NCBI RefSeq assembly: GCF_019578655.1
Contig: NC_063262.1
Location: 2,363,582 to 2,427,581 of the forward strand
Direction: 5' to 3'
Length of the DNA stretch: 64,000 nucleotides
Origin: Ricinus communis
Lineage: Eukaryota > Streptophyta > Magnoliopsida > Malpighiales > Euphorbiaceae
The notes under the pieces were generated by a model. It was not told where the DNA came from. It saw nothing but the letters and a program-made list of their open reading frames with translations, and ran no database searches. The position numbers and the translations under genes are program-made. Below are positions 25,043-34,951 of this stretch, piece after piece (position 1 is the stretch's first letter; every line of letters starts with the position of its first letter).

Positions 25043-25784
25043 TCACTTCCCAAAAATGGAGACTTTCATCAGGGATTTGCTCCTATCAATGAACTCAAAG
25101 ATGTAAATATCTCCTCCTTGCAGACAATTTCTCTTTGCAAATGAAACCCAACCACTGCAAAATCTGCTGCTCAAGTTGCAAAACTTAACAGAACATGTTC
25201 TATCTTCAACCTGTAGAGTGATATTTTGCTTTAAGTGCTGCATATGCATTCATGACATTTTGGCAATCAGAAGTAGAACACGCATGGAAATTTTTATATA
25301 TAGATACTATTGATCTTACCATATAGAGCATTGGCAGAGTTACATATTTGGTAACGCGGGGTTGGGTCTGTCCAGGTCGCCTAAAAGTCAACTCCTTTAG
25401 TCTCTTATAAGCACATTATAATCACTTCAATATGTGAGTGTTATTTTGTATCTCCTTTAAATATTTCCTGGAAATCCTTGCTGGTAGAGTCTGCAAGTAG
25501 GAGTTCTTAACACCCAGCAACCACAGCAAGATACAGATTTCCAAGTAAGAATTTCGTTTTCCCGTTCCAAAAAAGTTCTAACTTTTCAGTTGAGATTATC
25601 AATCTACTACCGCACACAAGGGACAATGATGGTCGCACAGTGAGCGTGAAATTGGATTCTTGGATTTGAAAGCTTCAACTTTCTTAAGAGCATTAGAATT
25701 GTCCTGTTGCTGGTATTGGTTGTTTACATTTTTTACCAGCAGAAGTGACCCCATCACCTGAGAACTTGGCCAAGTCAAGTTCAC
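25043..25784 (-). pseudogene. Decayed 3' half of a B3 protein-2-like copy
   Basis: Colinear with exons 3-6 of B3 gene 2. The segment 25599-25700 gives VEAFKSKNPISRS, parallel to ARTFKSKNPFFVF in gene 2. The splice donor that follows, GT in gene 2, reads AT here. The next B3 begins LPARISRKYLKEIQNNTH at about 25430-25490 but soon hits two stops and has lost its Trp/Gly-Trp core. A linker-like stretch, 25320-25400, ends at a GTAAG donor. The terminal B3 (25043-25249) is intact in frame: NITLQVEDRTCSVKFCNL, then CSGWVSFAKRNCLQGGDIYI, then SLMKVSIFGK and a stop. Possibly a pseudogene that keeps one readable exon. Confidence 0.72.
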
Positions 25785-27286
25785 CAGTTACAAAAAAAAA
25801 AAAAAGGAAGCAGAAAAAAGATTGCATCTACTTCTAATCTTAATTTGAGGTTTGAGCACAAAATAATGATGGTTTTTTTTTTCTTTTAGTTGGGTAAGGA
25901 GAATTGACATCCAAGTTTTACACTGCCAAAAGATTCTTCTGCACGTAACTTTTTTTTTCCTTTTATTTTACTCCCCACCCCCGTTAATTTAGCTCAAGTG
26001 ATATGAAAGTAAACTCTATGATTAACCTCAGATACAAGAATATGACATTAACAATCTCAAGATCAAGAAAACCATCATAGCAACCTCAACTCAACCTATC
26101 TCATGTGTCCCAAATACTACTACGAAATGGAAACAGGGAAGTAAGACCCTAATAATGTTTAGGTTAATGAACACATTCGAAAGTAAATACATTCAGTACA
26201 TGATTCTCAATCAGCTCAAAGATGCAAACATCTCCTTCCTTGAGATAATTTGCCTTTGTAAATGCAGCCCAACCTGCACAAATCTTGGTTAATTTCCGAT
26301 AATTTATCACCTTCACATGCCAAGATCTCTCAGCAAACCGAAGAGTGAAAATGCTTGATTCGAACTGAAAATGCTCCTTGCTGATTCTAACCGGTATAGT
26401 CTGCACTCATGAAAACAACTTCCCTGGTGTATAGGTGGTAGCTTGATGCATTTGTAACTGAATCTCTTAAATGATTGACTGATAGGCATCTAAATGATGA
26501 TTCTTATCTCAACTTATGTCTATTTTTGAGAGAAGAAAGCTTAGCAATGTTAACATAATATCCATTATTCATTGCCATTATTATGAATAATGTTCACCTT
26601 ACCACAAAAGAGCGCCTCTCGCAATCTACATGCACAACAGACTTGTAGAATGGATAACTTGAGATGAAGTTATTTGCAGCTTCAAGAGCTTGATAAGCAC
26701 CAGCATTGTCTTCCCATGTTAATTGCTTGAAGTTCCTATGCCAAGTCAATTTACAAGGAATTTACATTATTTCCTGTCGTACAGGGAACTTAATTTAGTT
26801 TTGAGATGAACTTCTTTTGGTCACAAAAGTAGATGAAATAAGTAAAAACCGTACCTCCAAATTCTCCGTCAGACCAATGCGAACTCCTAACCATTGTACA
26901 ACTAGATGGAGTACCATGATTGCTAACTCGTGCTGGCAAAGTTTGAAGTGCTAAAATGTTAATTGCTTCATTCGTTGAAGAAGTTTTCATTTTCTGATGT
27001 GGTGACAGATCATCCAAGATCTCAACAGAACTGTTATCTTAATTTCTTCCAAATGATCAGGTTCTTGGTGTTTTCTTTCATGATTTTGGTCCACGATACA
27101 GATTTTCTTGCACGGATACTCAATCTCCGAAGCACTTTTATTAAATACGACCACATGGAAATGGCAATGTTCCTCTTATGTAAACACTAGAAAGTACCCA
27201 TGGTCGAGAGAGTGATAGAAAAATGGTCGAAATATTTTGCTGTTACAAAAACAAGATATCTATTTAATTATAACAGCTCAAAATAG

Positions 27287-27375
27287 AATTTGAATAGATG
27301 TCTAAAAGTACTTTCAGTAATAATTCATAGAATTCGAAAAGATGTCTAAAAGTATTTTCAGTAATAATTCATCAG
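27287..27375. repeat. 44-bp tandem duplication
   Basis: GATGTCTAAAAGTA and its flanks occur at 27297 and 27341, with near-identical sequence on both sides. It lies in the residual intron 1 of B3 copy A, just outside the putative LTR. Confidence 0.8.
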
Positions 27376-27945
27376 GTATATTTCCATTTCAAGTATTAGT
27401 CCAACTATCCAAGCAAACTCACTAAGAATGTTGAAAATGCCACAAGAGGACACAAAAGTAGCAAATTATTTATTTAACCCTCAGTATTAACAAGAAACAA
27501 ATAAAAAAAAGCATCGAGAAACTAGTGAAATTGAGACGAAGAACCATCCCGTGGATCCGTGACCGGCACTAGGAAATGGGTAGGCGTAAGGCCACCGAAT
27601 CCTGTAGTAAGCCTGACACTCACTGACTTAAACAAATCTCATCTCAATTAATACTATTGATTCCACAATTTCGTAACCATTAAATTTACAATTAATTCGG
27701 TCTGCCAGAAAAAAAATTAGACGAGACTCGAAACTCATAAAATTTACAACTGATACCTCTACTATTACAACTACGGAGAATCTAAGATTTTTACAATTTG
27801 ACATACCAAATCAAACACCACCCGATGATGAAGAAGTCGGGTTACTGAGTAAGAGTCGCGGGAAGACTAACAGTCACGAATCTGAAAAACAGTAAATGGA
27901 GACTGTCAGTTTCGAGAGTGAGTTAAAATCAAATAATCTAGAGAC

Positions 27946-28205
27946 TATTGCTTTTTTCACAGAAAATATTAATCATTCGAATCAATATATCAACCATGCA
28001 CGTAAATACAACCCATATTATAATCAATACCCTATTGCTTTCTTCACAGAAAATATTAATCATTTGAATCAATATATCAACTATGCACGTAAATACAACC
28101 CATATTATAATCATACCATATTGCTTTCTTCACATAAAATATTAATCATTCGAATCAATATATCAACCATGCACGTAAATACAACCCATATTATAATCAT
28201 ACTAT
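27946..28205. repeat. Tandem array, three units of about 87 bp
   Basis: Units begin at about 27946, 28033 and 28119, each containing TTCACA(G/T)AAAATATTAATCA and ATGCACGTAAATACAACCCA. They differ by a few substitutions. The array sits inside the solo LTR; the reading frame over it is a by-product of the repeat. Confidence 0.88.
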
Positions 28206-28320
28206 AATAATTAAATAAATGAATAAATAAAAATATAATTTTACTTTTACGGGGCGAGTGGCTCAGTAGAGCCCTAACTCCAAATTCTAGTAGCCATTTT
28301 GGCTCTCTTAATCCAATAAG

Positions 28321-28482
28321 ACTGGCGCCCCAGAGAGCATAGCTCGACCAGGGACCTTACCTCAAGTCTGGTCACTTAAATTTCCAAATAAACCGGCGCC
28401 CAGAGAGCAATGCTCGACCAGGGACCTTTACTCCGGCAACCACACTCTACTAAGCCCAGAGAGCGATGCTCGACTAGGGCAG
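28321..28482. repeat. Three copies of a GAGAGC/GCTCGACCAGGG cassette
   Basis: CCCAGAGAGCATAGCTCGAC, CCCAGAGAGCAATGCTCGAC and CCCAGAGAGCGATGCTCGAC occur at about 28328, 28397 and 28457, the first two each followed by CAGGGACCTT. Roughly 60-70 bp apart inside the LTR. Confidence 0.8.
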
Positions 28483-30524
28483 ATTCTAATCTTTCTTTCT
28501 TAAAACTTTACCTATTTATCCTTTCTCTATCTCATCTCTCTCAGATTTATACTGGAACACTCATCCAACTCCTATGTTATTCTGTCGTTCCATCCCGAGT
28601 CATCATGCAACATTAAAATTTGTGATAAAGGAAAAATATATTTAAATGGTAATTAAAAATATCATGCAAATAATAATAATAATTAAATGAAAACTGAAAT
28701 TTGCAAATGAATAATCACAATAGCAAATCAAATTTTATGCATGACACGTGCATAAACGATATATGACTTTAACTCACAGATTTGGCGACCTCCTAACTCT
28801 GCTCCGGTGCCTCGATTGGAGCGAGCCAAACAAACGGACAATCTAGTCACGGAAAACAATTTATCAAAACGCTGAAACAATCAATCATTAATCTTAGGTC
28901 TAGACTCCTAGGACTGACTGTCTAAGAATCTCTACTCAGGAGAATTCTACCGAAAATCTGGCAGAACCTCCCCTACAACACGAACATTACCCTCTATAAA
29001 AACGGATCCAGGACCTGCCAGAAAAACACTTCAAATATCCAACAATTCAAACAACGGGAGTCGGGTCCCCAAACTTCACTATTTTTCCGACTCCGCCACA
29101 CAATACAAAAACACGACTATGGCAGACAGTCCGACAAACAATTATTTTTTACTCACAAACATCATCAAATACTCAACACAATCAATAGACACAAATTAAA
29201 TCAAAGAATTCCAAAATTAACGGGCCATAGAAAATTACCGAGACGCTCGGTCGACTCACCTCCAGCTGTCGGAGTCCGATCGACGATCCAAACTCACCAT
29301 CGGACTCGAAACGACGCACTGATGACGATCCCCACTTCTGATTTTCCGATCTGATTCCCGATCATCCGGAGAGAATTTTCGGACGATCTCGGCCGTCGAT
29401 TTACAAACGAAGTCCGATCGCCACGAAACCGGTGCCATTGCGAAGCTTGAGCTGAGGAGAGTCGGGGTATGTCCTCCGATCATCCATAGCTCGCCGGGTC
29501 TCGCCAGAAAAATCCAAAAACGCCGGCTGCCCCCCCAAACTTCACTTTGCCGGATCTTGCAATTCCGGCCATTACAGCGCTGCTTGAAAGAGAGCCCTCG
29601 CCGAGAGGAGCTGATTACACCCGACTACCGCCAACGCCAGGAAATGGAAACAAGCCTCGAAGCCTCTTTCGGGCTGGGCCGCCACCGACTGCGCCCTTTC
29701 TCTCTCTTCCGACGCTTCACTCTCTCCCCGACAATTCTCTCCTCTTCCTTTCTTCCCCAGATCGACATTTGACTCCTGAACTTTTTCTTATTACAATTTG
29801 GTCCCTGAACTTTCTTAATTACTTACAATTTCATCCTGCAGAATTCTAATTTAACCCCTAAACTTTCCTTTATCCTTTCAATTAAGCCCTTAACTAATTA
29901 ATTTGGACCAAATCAGAATTATTGAAAATACACAATTACATAAATACCTCCGACCGGCATATTTATTTACAAAATTACCAAACTCACAAATTTTCATTAA
30001 AATCCCATAAAAATAAAATTATACTTTTAATCCTTATTTCAAAATAAATTTCCAATTTAGTCTAACACACAATTAAATTAAATAACCAATTTACTAATTA
30101 TTTTCCAACTTAAATTTTAATACCACTAGTTAATTAAAATACCAATTTCTCCAAAATTCTTTTATAAAAACATCCTTTACAATTTCTTCCAAAATTTTCC
30201 AATATATAAAATTTTATTTATACATATACATATACATTGGGAAAAAATTAGAATAATCAAAAATATATTCTACCCTTCAAATAATTTACTTAATTAATTC
30301 TTAAAATTTCAACTAATTGGGTATAGAAAAATAATCCATTTAATTGACTAATATTAAAATTTTTATTAAATCATTTCAAATTAAACTAAATAAAAATAAA
30401 ACTAAAATTAATTTAAATAAAAATTTATTATTAAATATATAAAAATTTCGGATATTACATTAAGTCTTCCTTTGCGTATTGGATCCCTAAGAATAATCTT
30501 GAAGATATGCGGTGAATTTTCCAT

Positions 30525-31245
30525 AGTAGCTTTCTTCAAGATTTTCTGGGTTCATGCAAAGTTTGCTACTTTTAAAAGCTTTATAGCTCGTATACTTGAA
30601 AGGCTGAAACTTCATTCATTGGTAGTTTGCCCATAACAGACAAAAACGAAAAACTGCAACAAAGCCAATGCTGCCACCACAGGTGCCAGAGTGATTGACC
30701 TCGTTGCTCGAGGCAAGACCATGATCATGGGTCATTATGCATCATGGGCCTTGCATAGTTGCATGTTTAAGGATGGATTAGACTTGTTGGTTATTGGTTA
30801 ACCAATCACATTTGTCGTAATCATTAAGATTCTTCATCTTTATTAAGAAATTCTTGTCATATTGACCAAAAAATAGAATAATTTCTTAACTAAGTGAAAA
30901 GTTCCTCTAGTTCAAGAAAGGGTATACATGTTTAATATAATGTAGTGCAATTGCATTTCAAGCAATGCTTTCAGTTGTCAAATAGTTGAATATAATGTTA
31001 GGTTACATTTGTATTAATTCCTTAATTAATCTAAGTAGTTACTTTTTTTCCTTTATAGTTCTTTTCAATATGCAAACCAAAAGTATATCAAGCATAGACT
31101 TTTCTTGCTTGTCCTTTGCAAAATGTAGAGCTTTATGCTAATGAAGTTACAAAGAAAGGTTAACAAAGAAATTAACATACCACTGATCCATTTAAAAGAC
31201 CACCAAAAACATTGTGTTCGCAAGGTTTGGTTCCCTCTCAAACAT
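30525..31245. other. Region between B3 copies A and B
   Basis: Upstream (promoter) sequence of copy A and 3' flank of copy B. The minus frame 31065-31274 has no family match. Nothing else was recognised. Confidence 0.4.
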
Positions 31246-32580
31246 TTACTGAAATAATCTGAAAATGGATGCATTCAGCAAAACATTCTTATTTAATGCA
31301 AAGATGCAAACATCTCCTGCTTCTAGTGATTTATCCCTTTAAAATGCAAGCCAACCACCAGAAAACTTGGTCATACTTGAATAACTTATCAACTTCACAG
31401 GCCACGAGCTATCAGCAACCTGAAGTGTCATCGTCATTGTGGCAGCCTCAAAATACTTTAGGCTCTGCACAAAGTTTTATTTCAACAACATCACCATAAG
31501 ATGTTATGCAATATGCAGATACAAGTGTGTGCATGTGGCTGCTCTATATGTTTTATAAGAAAGGGAGAGCATACAAGATAGACAAATTCTTTCATTGGAA
31601 GCTAAATAAATTCTTCACTGGCAGACTTTGATGCAAATTCTAGAGATTCAACTTAAATTATGATCATTGATATGGTTTAAGTAAACGGTGTATAATTATA
31701 AATATGTTAATGAACCTAGCACAGCAATTCCTTTCGTAGTGTTTAACCTCACAACAGACCTGAAGGATGGATACTTTGTAATGAACTTTTTGTAAGAATT
31801 AGTCCTCCGTGATGTACTCCTTGTAGCTTTCTAACAAGCATTCTTTTTGCATGTCATTTGCTTGTGCTTTCCTGCATTAAACCAATTAAAGAATGAAGCA
31901 ATAATGTTTGTACTTAAAAATCAAGATTTTCTTTTTGTAATAAACTGCAACTGCTACAATGCCCTCATCAATGTCGTTGTTGCGTTCTAACTTTAATTTC
32001 CAGATACGAAATATTAGAATATCATGAAAACTATGACATAACAGAACATTATCTTCATTTCTTTTGGTACAAAAGCGGTGATGATGTGAGTAAAACATAC
32101 CTCCAAATTTTTTATTGGAACAATGTGTACTCTCAACCTTTATACCACTAGATGCGTGTGCTGATTGCTACGACTCCTAGGTGAAATTTGAAATGTTGAG
32201 TTCAATATATTGTAAGTTGAACCAGTTCCCATAACTTTGCAAGACATATGACAAGGTAAAGGTGAATTCTCTCCTGCATTTCTTTTTTGGTGATAGATCC
32301 TCCAGAGTTTCAATAGAGATAGCATCTTCAATTTATCTCTGTATGGGTACTCTATCTCTGAAGTACTTTTATCATTTATCATTACATAGAAATGGCAATG
32401 TCCTTCATATTTTAAAACCAAAAAGCTTCCACAGTCAAGAGAGTGATATTCAGTGAATTCTTTCCAGCCCTTTTCTAACCAAACCTCACCATCACACTTT
32501 GACAACTCTACCTGCCATGTTGCCACCACTAGTGACCTAACTTTGTATCTCTTGATGTTTTTAGCTTTTTAAGTTATAAA
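31246..32580 (-). pseudogene. REM B3 copy B, decayed two-B3 gene
   Basis: Paralogous to copy A over its whole length. First B3, 32140-32529: ATWQVELSKCDGEVWLEKGW, EFTEYHSLDCGSFLVLKYEG, then STSEIEYP (compare SASEIEYP in copy A). The N-terminal part of this B3 and exon 1 were not found. The linker near 32100-32230 matches copy A at nucleotide level but carries indels and stops. A piece at about 31740-31870 reads SYKKFITKYPSFRSVV after an in-frame TAG. The last B3 (about 31246-31470) reads TLQVADSSWPVKLISYSS, SGGWLAF, a stop at 31339-31341, then SLEAGDVCIFALNKN, and ends at TAA 31246-31248. Two or more stops, frameshifts and a missing start make it a pseudogene. Confidence 0.8.
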
Positions 32581-33215
32581 AAATGAACTTTCTCTCTTTA
32601 TTTTATTTTGGGAAGATCCAAACAAGTCTTTATATAATTGCTTTTTACATAAGAAATTTTAACTTTTTACCTTGGAAATAAAAAAAGTAGAATGACATAT
32701 GATATATTGGTAAGTGTGAAGAAAAGTAAATGTAACGAATAAGTTACCACATCACAAAATTAATGGCTAAGATTTCTTTAAATAAAATGAATGGCTGAGA
32801 TTGGATATGTATCACAGTCTGACCCAGTAAAAGGATCACACCAGAACCACCTTGGCGATACCTGCTATTACAAGAAAAATATAATCTTTCCAAGTTTAGC
32901 TGCCTGTAAAACCCAGGGCTCTGTGTTAAGCTTTTGCAGTGTCATCGCCCAAAGGTCTATCTCATGCCGCTCAGAACTAAAGCAAAGTTAGGTCTACTCA
33001 TGAAGTTTGCATCATATGCTACAACTTGAAAGAAAATATCCATTTAATTCAGAACAACATATATAATCTTATAATAGTGCACTGAACATCATCGTTAAAT
33101 TCACAAGAGCAAAAGTCACTAACAAACAAAATTAAATTACATAATAAGGTAATAAGTTATTTACTTACCCTTCATTTCTTGTACTTAGTAGACCTAAATG
33201 TCTATGCATTCAGAT
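32581..33215. other. Intergenic between B3 copy B and B3 gene 3
   Basis: AT-rich, with no gene or element recognised. It may contain the missing 5' end of copy B in unrecognisable form. Confidence 0.4.
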
Positions 33216-34438
33216 TCAACCTGTCTTTGGCAACAAAGCTGGTTCAGCTTTTGCAATTTCACCTCCTCCTTTTTGAATCTCAACATTTATGAGATTACCA
33301 TGTACTTGCCTGGAGTGCAAGGATAATATATCCCCTGTAACTAGTCTATTAGCTTGATAAAATGCAGACCAACCAGTGCTTAAGTGAACCTGGTTACCAC
33401 CTACTAAATTTACAAAAACTGGCCACTGCCTTCCTAACGGATCTTCGATCACAGTTTTCCTCTTGTTTTGAAGCCCAATCTTGTCAGCGAACCTTCTGGG
33501 TACCACCTATCACACCAACAAATTGAACAATAAGAGAAAAAGCATGAACCTTCTTCCTTAACTAGATTTACTTAAATGAGTAATTCAGAGAGGAAATTGA
33601 GATGAAATGTATACCACATTGTACTTTTGATACTCTTTCAAAACAAGTTTAACACAAGGATGCTTTGTTTCTTCTTCAGCTATGCTTTCTTTCTTGTTCA
33701 CTTCAGTTTTCCCCTTGAAAATCCTTGGTCTCTTGGCCTTTTTACCTTGCATGAACAAAAACCAGGAAAAAAAGAAAAAGAAAAAGGCTCACTTTTCTTA
33801 AATCATATATATATTTATACAACCCATGAAATAGAACTACAAATTTACCAGTTTTTTTAGCTGAACCACGAGGTCTCTTGAATTGACTTAATTTAGGACA
33901 AGCCCTTTTCTTGAAAGAGATTTGTTTGCTACCTGAAGCAGTAGAAGTGAATTTTGAAGTACTATTCTTATTTTGATCCACATGATCATCGTCATCAGCT
34001 AGCTTGATTTTCTTCAAGCAGCAAGTTGGGCCATAAATCAAAACTTCAAAAGTTGTATCATTAACGAGATTAAAAACCAAGAAGTCACCAACTTCCAAGT
34101 TATGATCTTTCACAAATTTTTTCCATCCATGCTTAATGAAGAAGCCATCGTCGTTGCTTTTTACTGAGACCATAGAAGATTTACCCACGTTATAAGACTT
34201 CAGTTTTATTGTCTCAGGCATTATTTTCTCGTACTTCATTACAAAAGCTGGAGGTATCATCTGCCAGAAAAAGGAAAAAGATAAGTTAAACAGATATACT
34301 TCAAGAAACAGAATGTGGTAAGAAAGTGAAAAATAAAGGGAGGAACTTTACAATTTTCTCCATGTAGTCACCCATCAAAACCTTGAAAAATGTAATCTTC
34401 CGATCTGGGTTTTGTGTTGGTTTCATAGCCATCTCCAT
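33216..34438 (-). CDS. B3 domain protein 3, REM/VRN1-like
   Basis: Four exons, 34352-34438, 33849-34260, 33615-33745 and 33216-33506, join in phase to 306 residues. Exon 1 starts MEMAMKPTQNPDRKITFFKV. Exon 2 completes the first B3 (IPPAFVMKYEKIMPETIKLK, FIKHGWKKFVKDHNLEVGDF) and continues into an Asp-rich stretch and a Lys/Arg-rich stretch that may be a nuclear localisation signal. Exon 3 is basic then acidic (KKAKRPRIFKGKTEV, AEEETKHP) and starts the second B3. Exon 4 holds a divergent second B3: VVPRRFADKIGL, GRQWPVFVNLVGGN, STGWSAFYQANRLVTGDILS, ending in a short tail at TGA 33216-33218. No frame breaks. It is more compact than its neighbours and probably an active, sequence-divergent paralogue. 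Confidence 0.85.
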
Positions 34439-34550
34439 AGTTTTTCTAAGATATTGCCTAAATAAGAATTAGATTGATTAAGGACGCAGAGACTTAATAT
34501 ATATGATGACAAGACAACAGGAACAGGACTGGATAGCTTCTGTTTCTTTC

Positions 34551-34951
34551 TTAGCCAAGAAAGAAAGATTCTTGCTGCTGTTGCTGTGGATATGATAAAG
34601 AAGACATGGTATGTGAAAAGACCAGCTCAAATCTCAAAGCAAACAGAGGAGGAGGCTCGAGTGTAGAACCAGAAGGACATATATGATTTTCTTTGTCGTG
34701 CATGCTGCAAGCCAGGGATGTGAAAAAACTGAAAAGGATATAATCATCATTGTAGTCCATCTTGGACTCTTGGTCTTTGGAGACATGAGACATCTCTGTA
34801 AATCAATTAGACTTGCTATAAGTAGATACTTCCATTCTTTAGAATTTCTTCCATAGATTAATATACCTAAGCTTTGTGCCATGTAAGTTGCGACAAACTG
34901 TTGGACAGGAGACCTACCAATTTGGAATACATTAATATAGTAATTTACCAC
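34551..34951 (-). CDS. Unidentified two-exon reading frame
   Basis: I do not recognise this protein. A first segment (up to 34951) reads GRSPVQQFVATYMAQSL and stops at a GTATAT donor. A second segment opens at an ACAG acceptor near 34798 and reads EMSHVSKDQESKMDYNDDYI, then LFSFFTSLACSMHDKENHIC, ending in a Gln-run (QQQQQ) and TAA at 34551. The two segments join in phase (one base plus two), which argues for real splicing. There is no clear start codon; it may be a gene fragment or the 3' end of a gene whose upstream exons are not recognisable in the AT-rich DNA beyond. Confidence 0.35.

Larger units (their letters stand above)
27526..30459 (-). mobile_element. Solo LTR, Ty3/gypsy Tekay/Del-like
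   Basis: Read on the minus strand, the element begins TGTAATATCCGAAATTTT at 30459, a start common in Tekay/Del LTRs. It then has a stretch like GTTCAGGGACCAAATTGTAA (about 29760-29860), a GC-rich part, three copies of a CCAGAGAGC...GCTCGACCAGGG cassette and an 87-bp tandem array. It ends in a region resembling the usual LTR 3' end (ATTCGGTGGCCTTACGCC...CCGGTCACGG) near 27526. The length, about 2.9 kb, fits a single LTR; no gag-pol frame or second LTR was seen. The low-coordinate end is uncertain and no clear target-site duplication was found (TTAAG lies just after 30459, but not at the other end). Classification is from recalled family features. Confidence 0.6.
26164..30524 (-). pseudogene. 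REM B3 copy A, split by a solo-LTR-like insertion
   Basis: A two-B3 REM gene in pieces. A first-exon-like ATG at 30524 starts MENSPHIFKIILRDPIRKGR, colinear with exon 1 of the neighbouring REM genes. Within one or two bases after 30462 the sequence changes to an LTR-like end. The body resumes near 27250: SLDHGYFLVFT, an in-frame stop at 27176-27178, then EEHCHFHVVVFNKSASEIEY. About 60 codons of the first B3, including its GW segment, are missing before this. Linkers follow at 26800-27000 and about 26600-26740 (ANNFISSYPFYKSVV). The second B3, 26164-26406, looks intact: RSWHVKVINYRKLTK, CAGWAAFTKANYLKEGDVCI, then a stop. The insertion, missing exon part and stop make a working product unlikely. 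Confidence 0.78.

Noticed and set aside
27896..28207. 103-residue frame
   Set aside because: It is a translation of the 87-bp tandem array in the LTR.
28260..28480. Possible CRISPR-like spaced repeats
   Set aside because: Only three imperfect cassettes, in a plant LTR; not a CRISPR array.
29256..29849. Frames of 75-100 residues in the GC-rich part of the LTR
   Set aside because: Overlap on both strands, no gag or pol motifs; typical of GC-rich LTR sequence.
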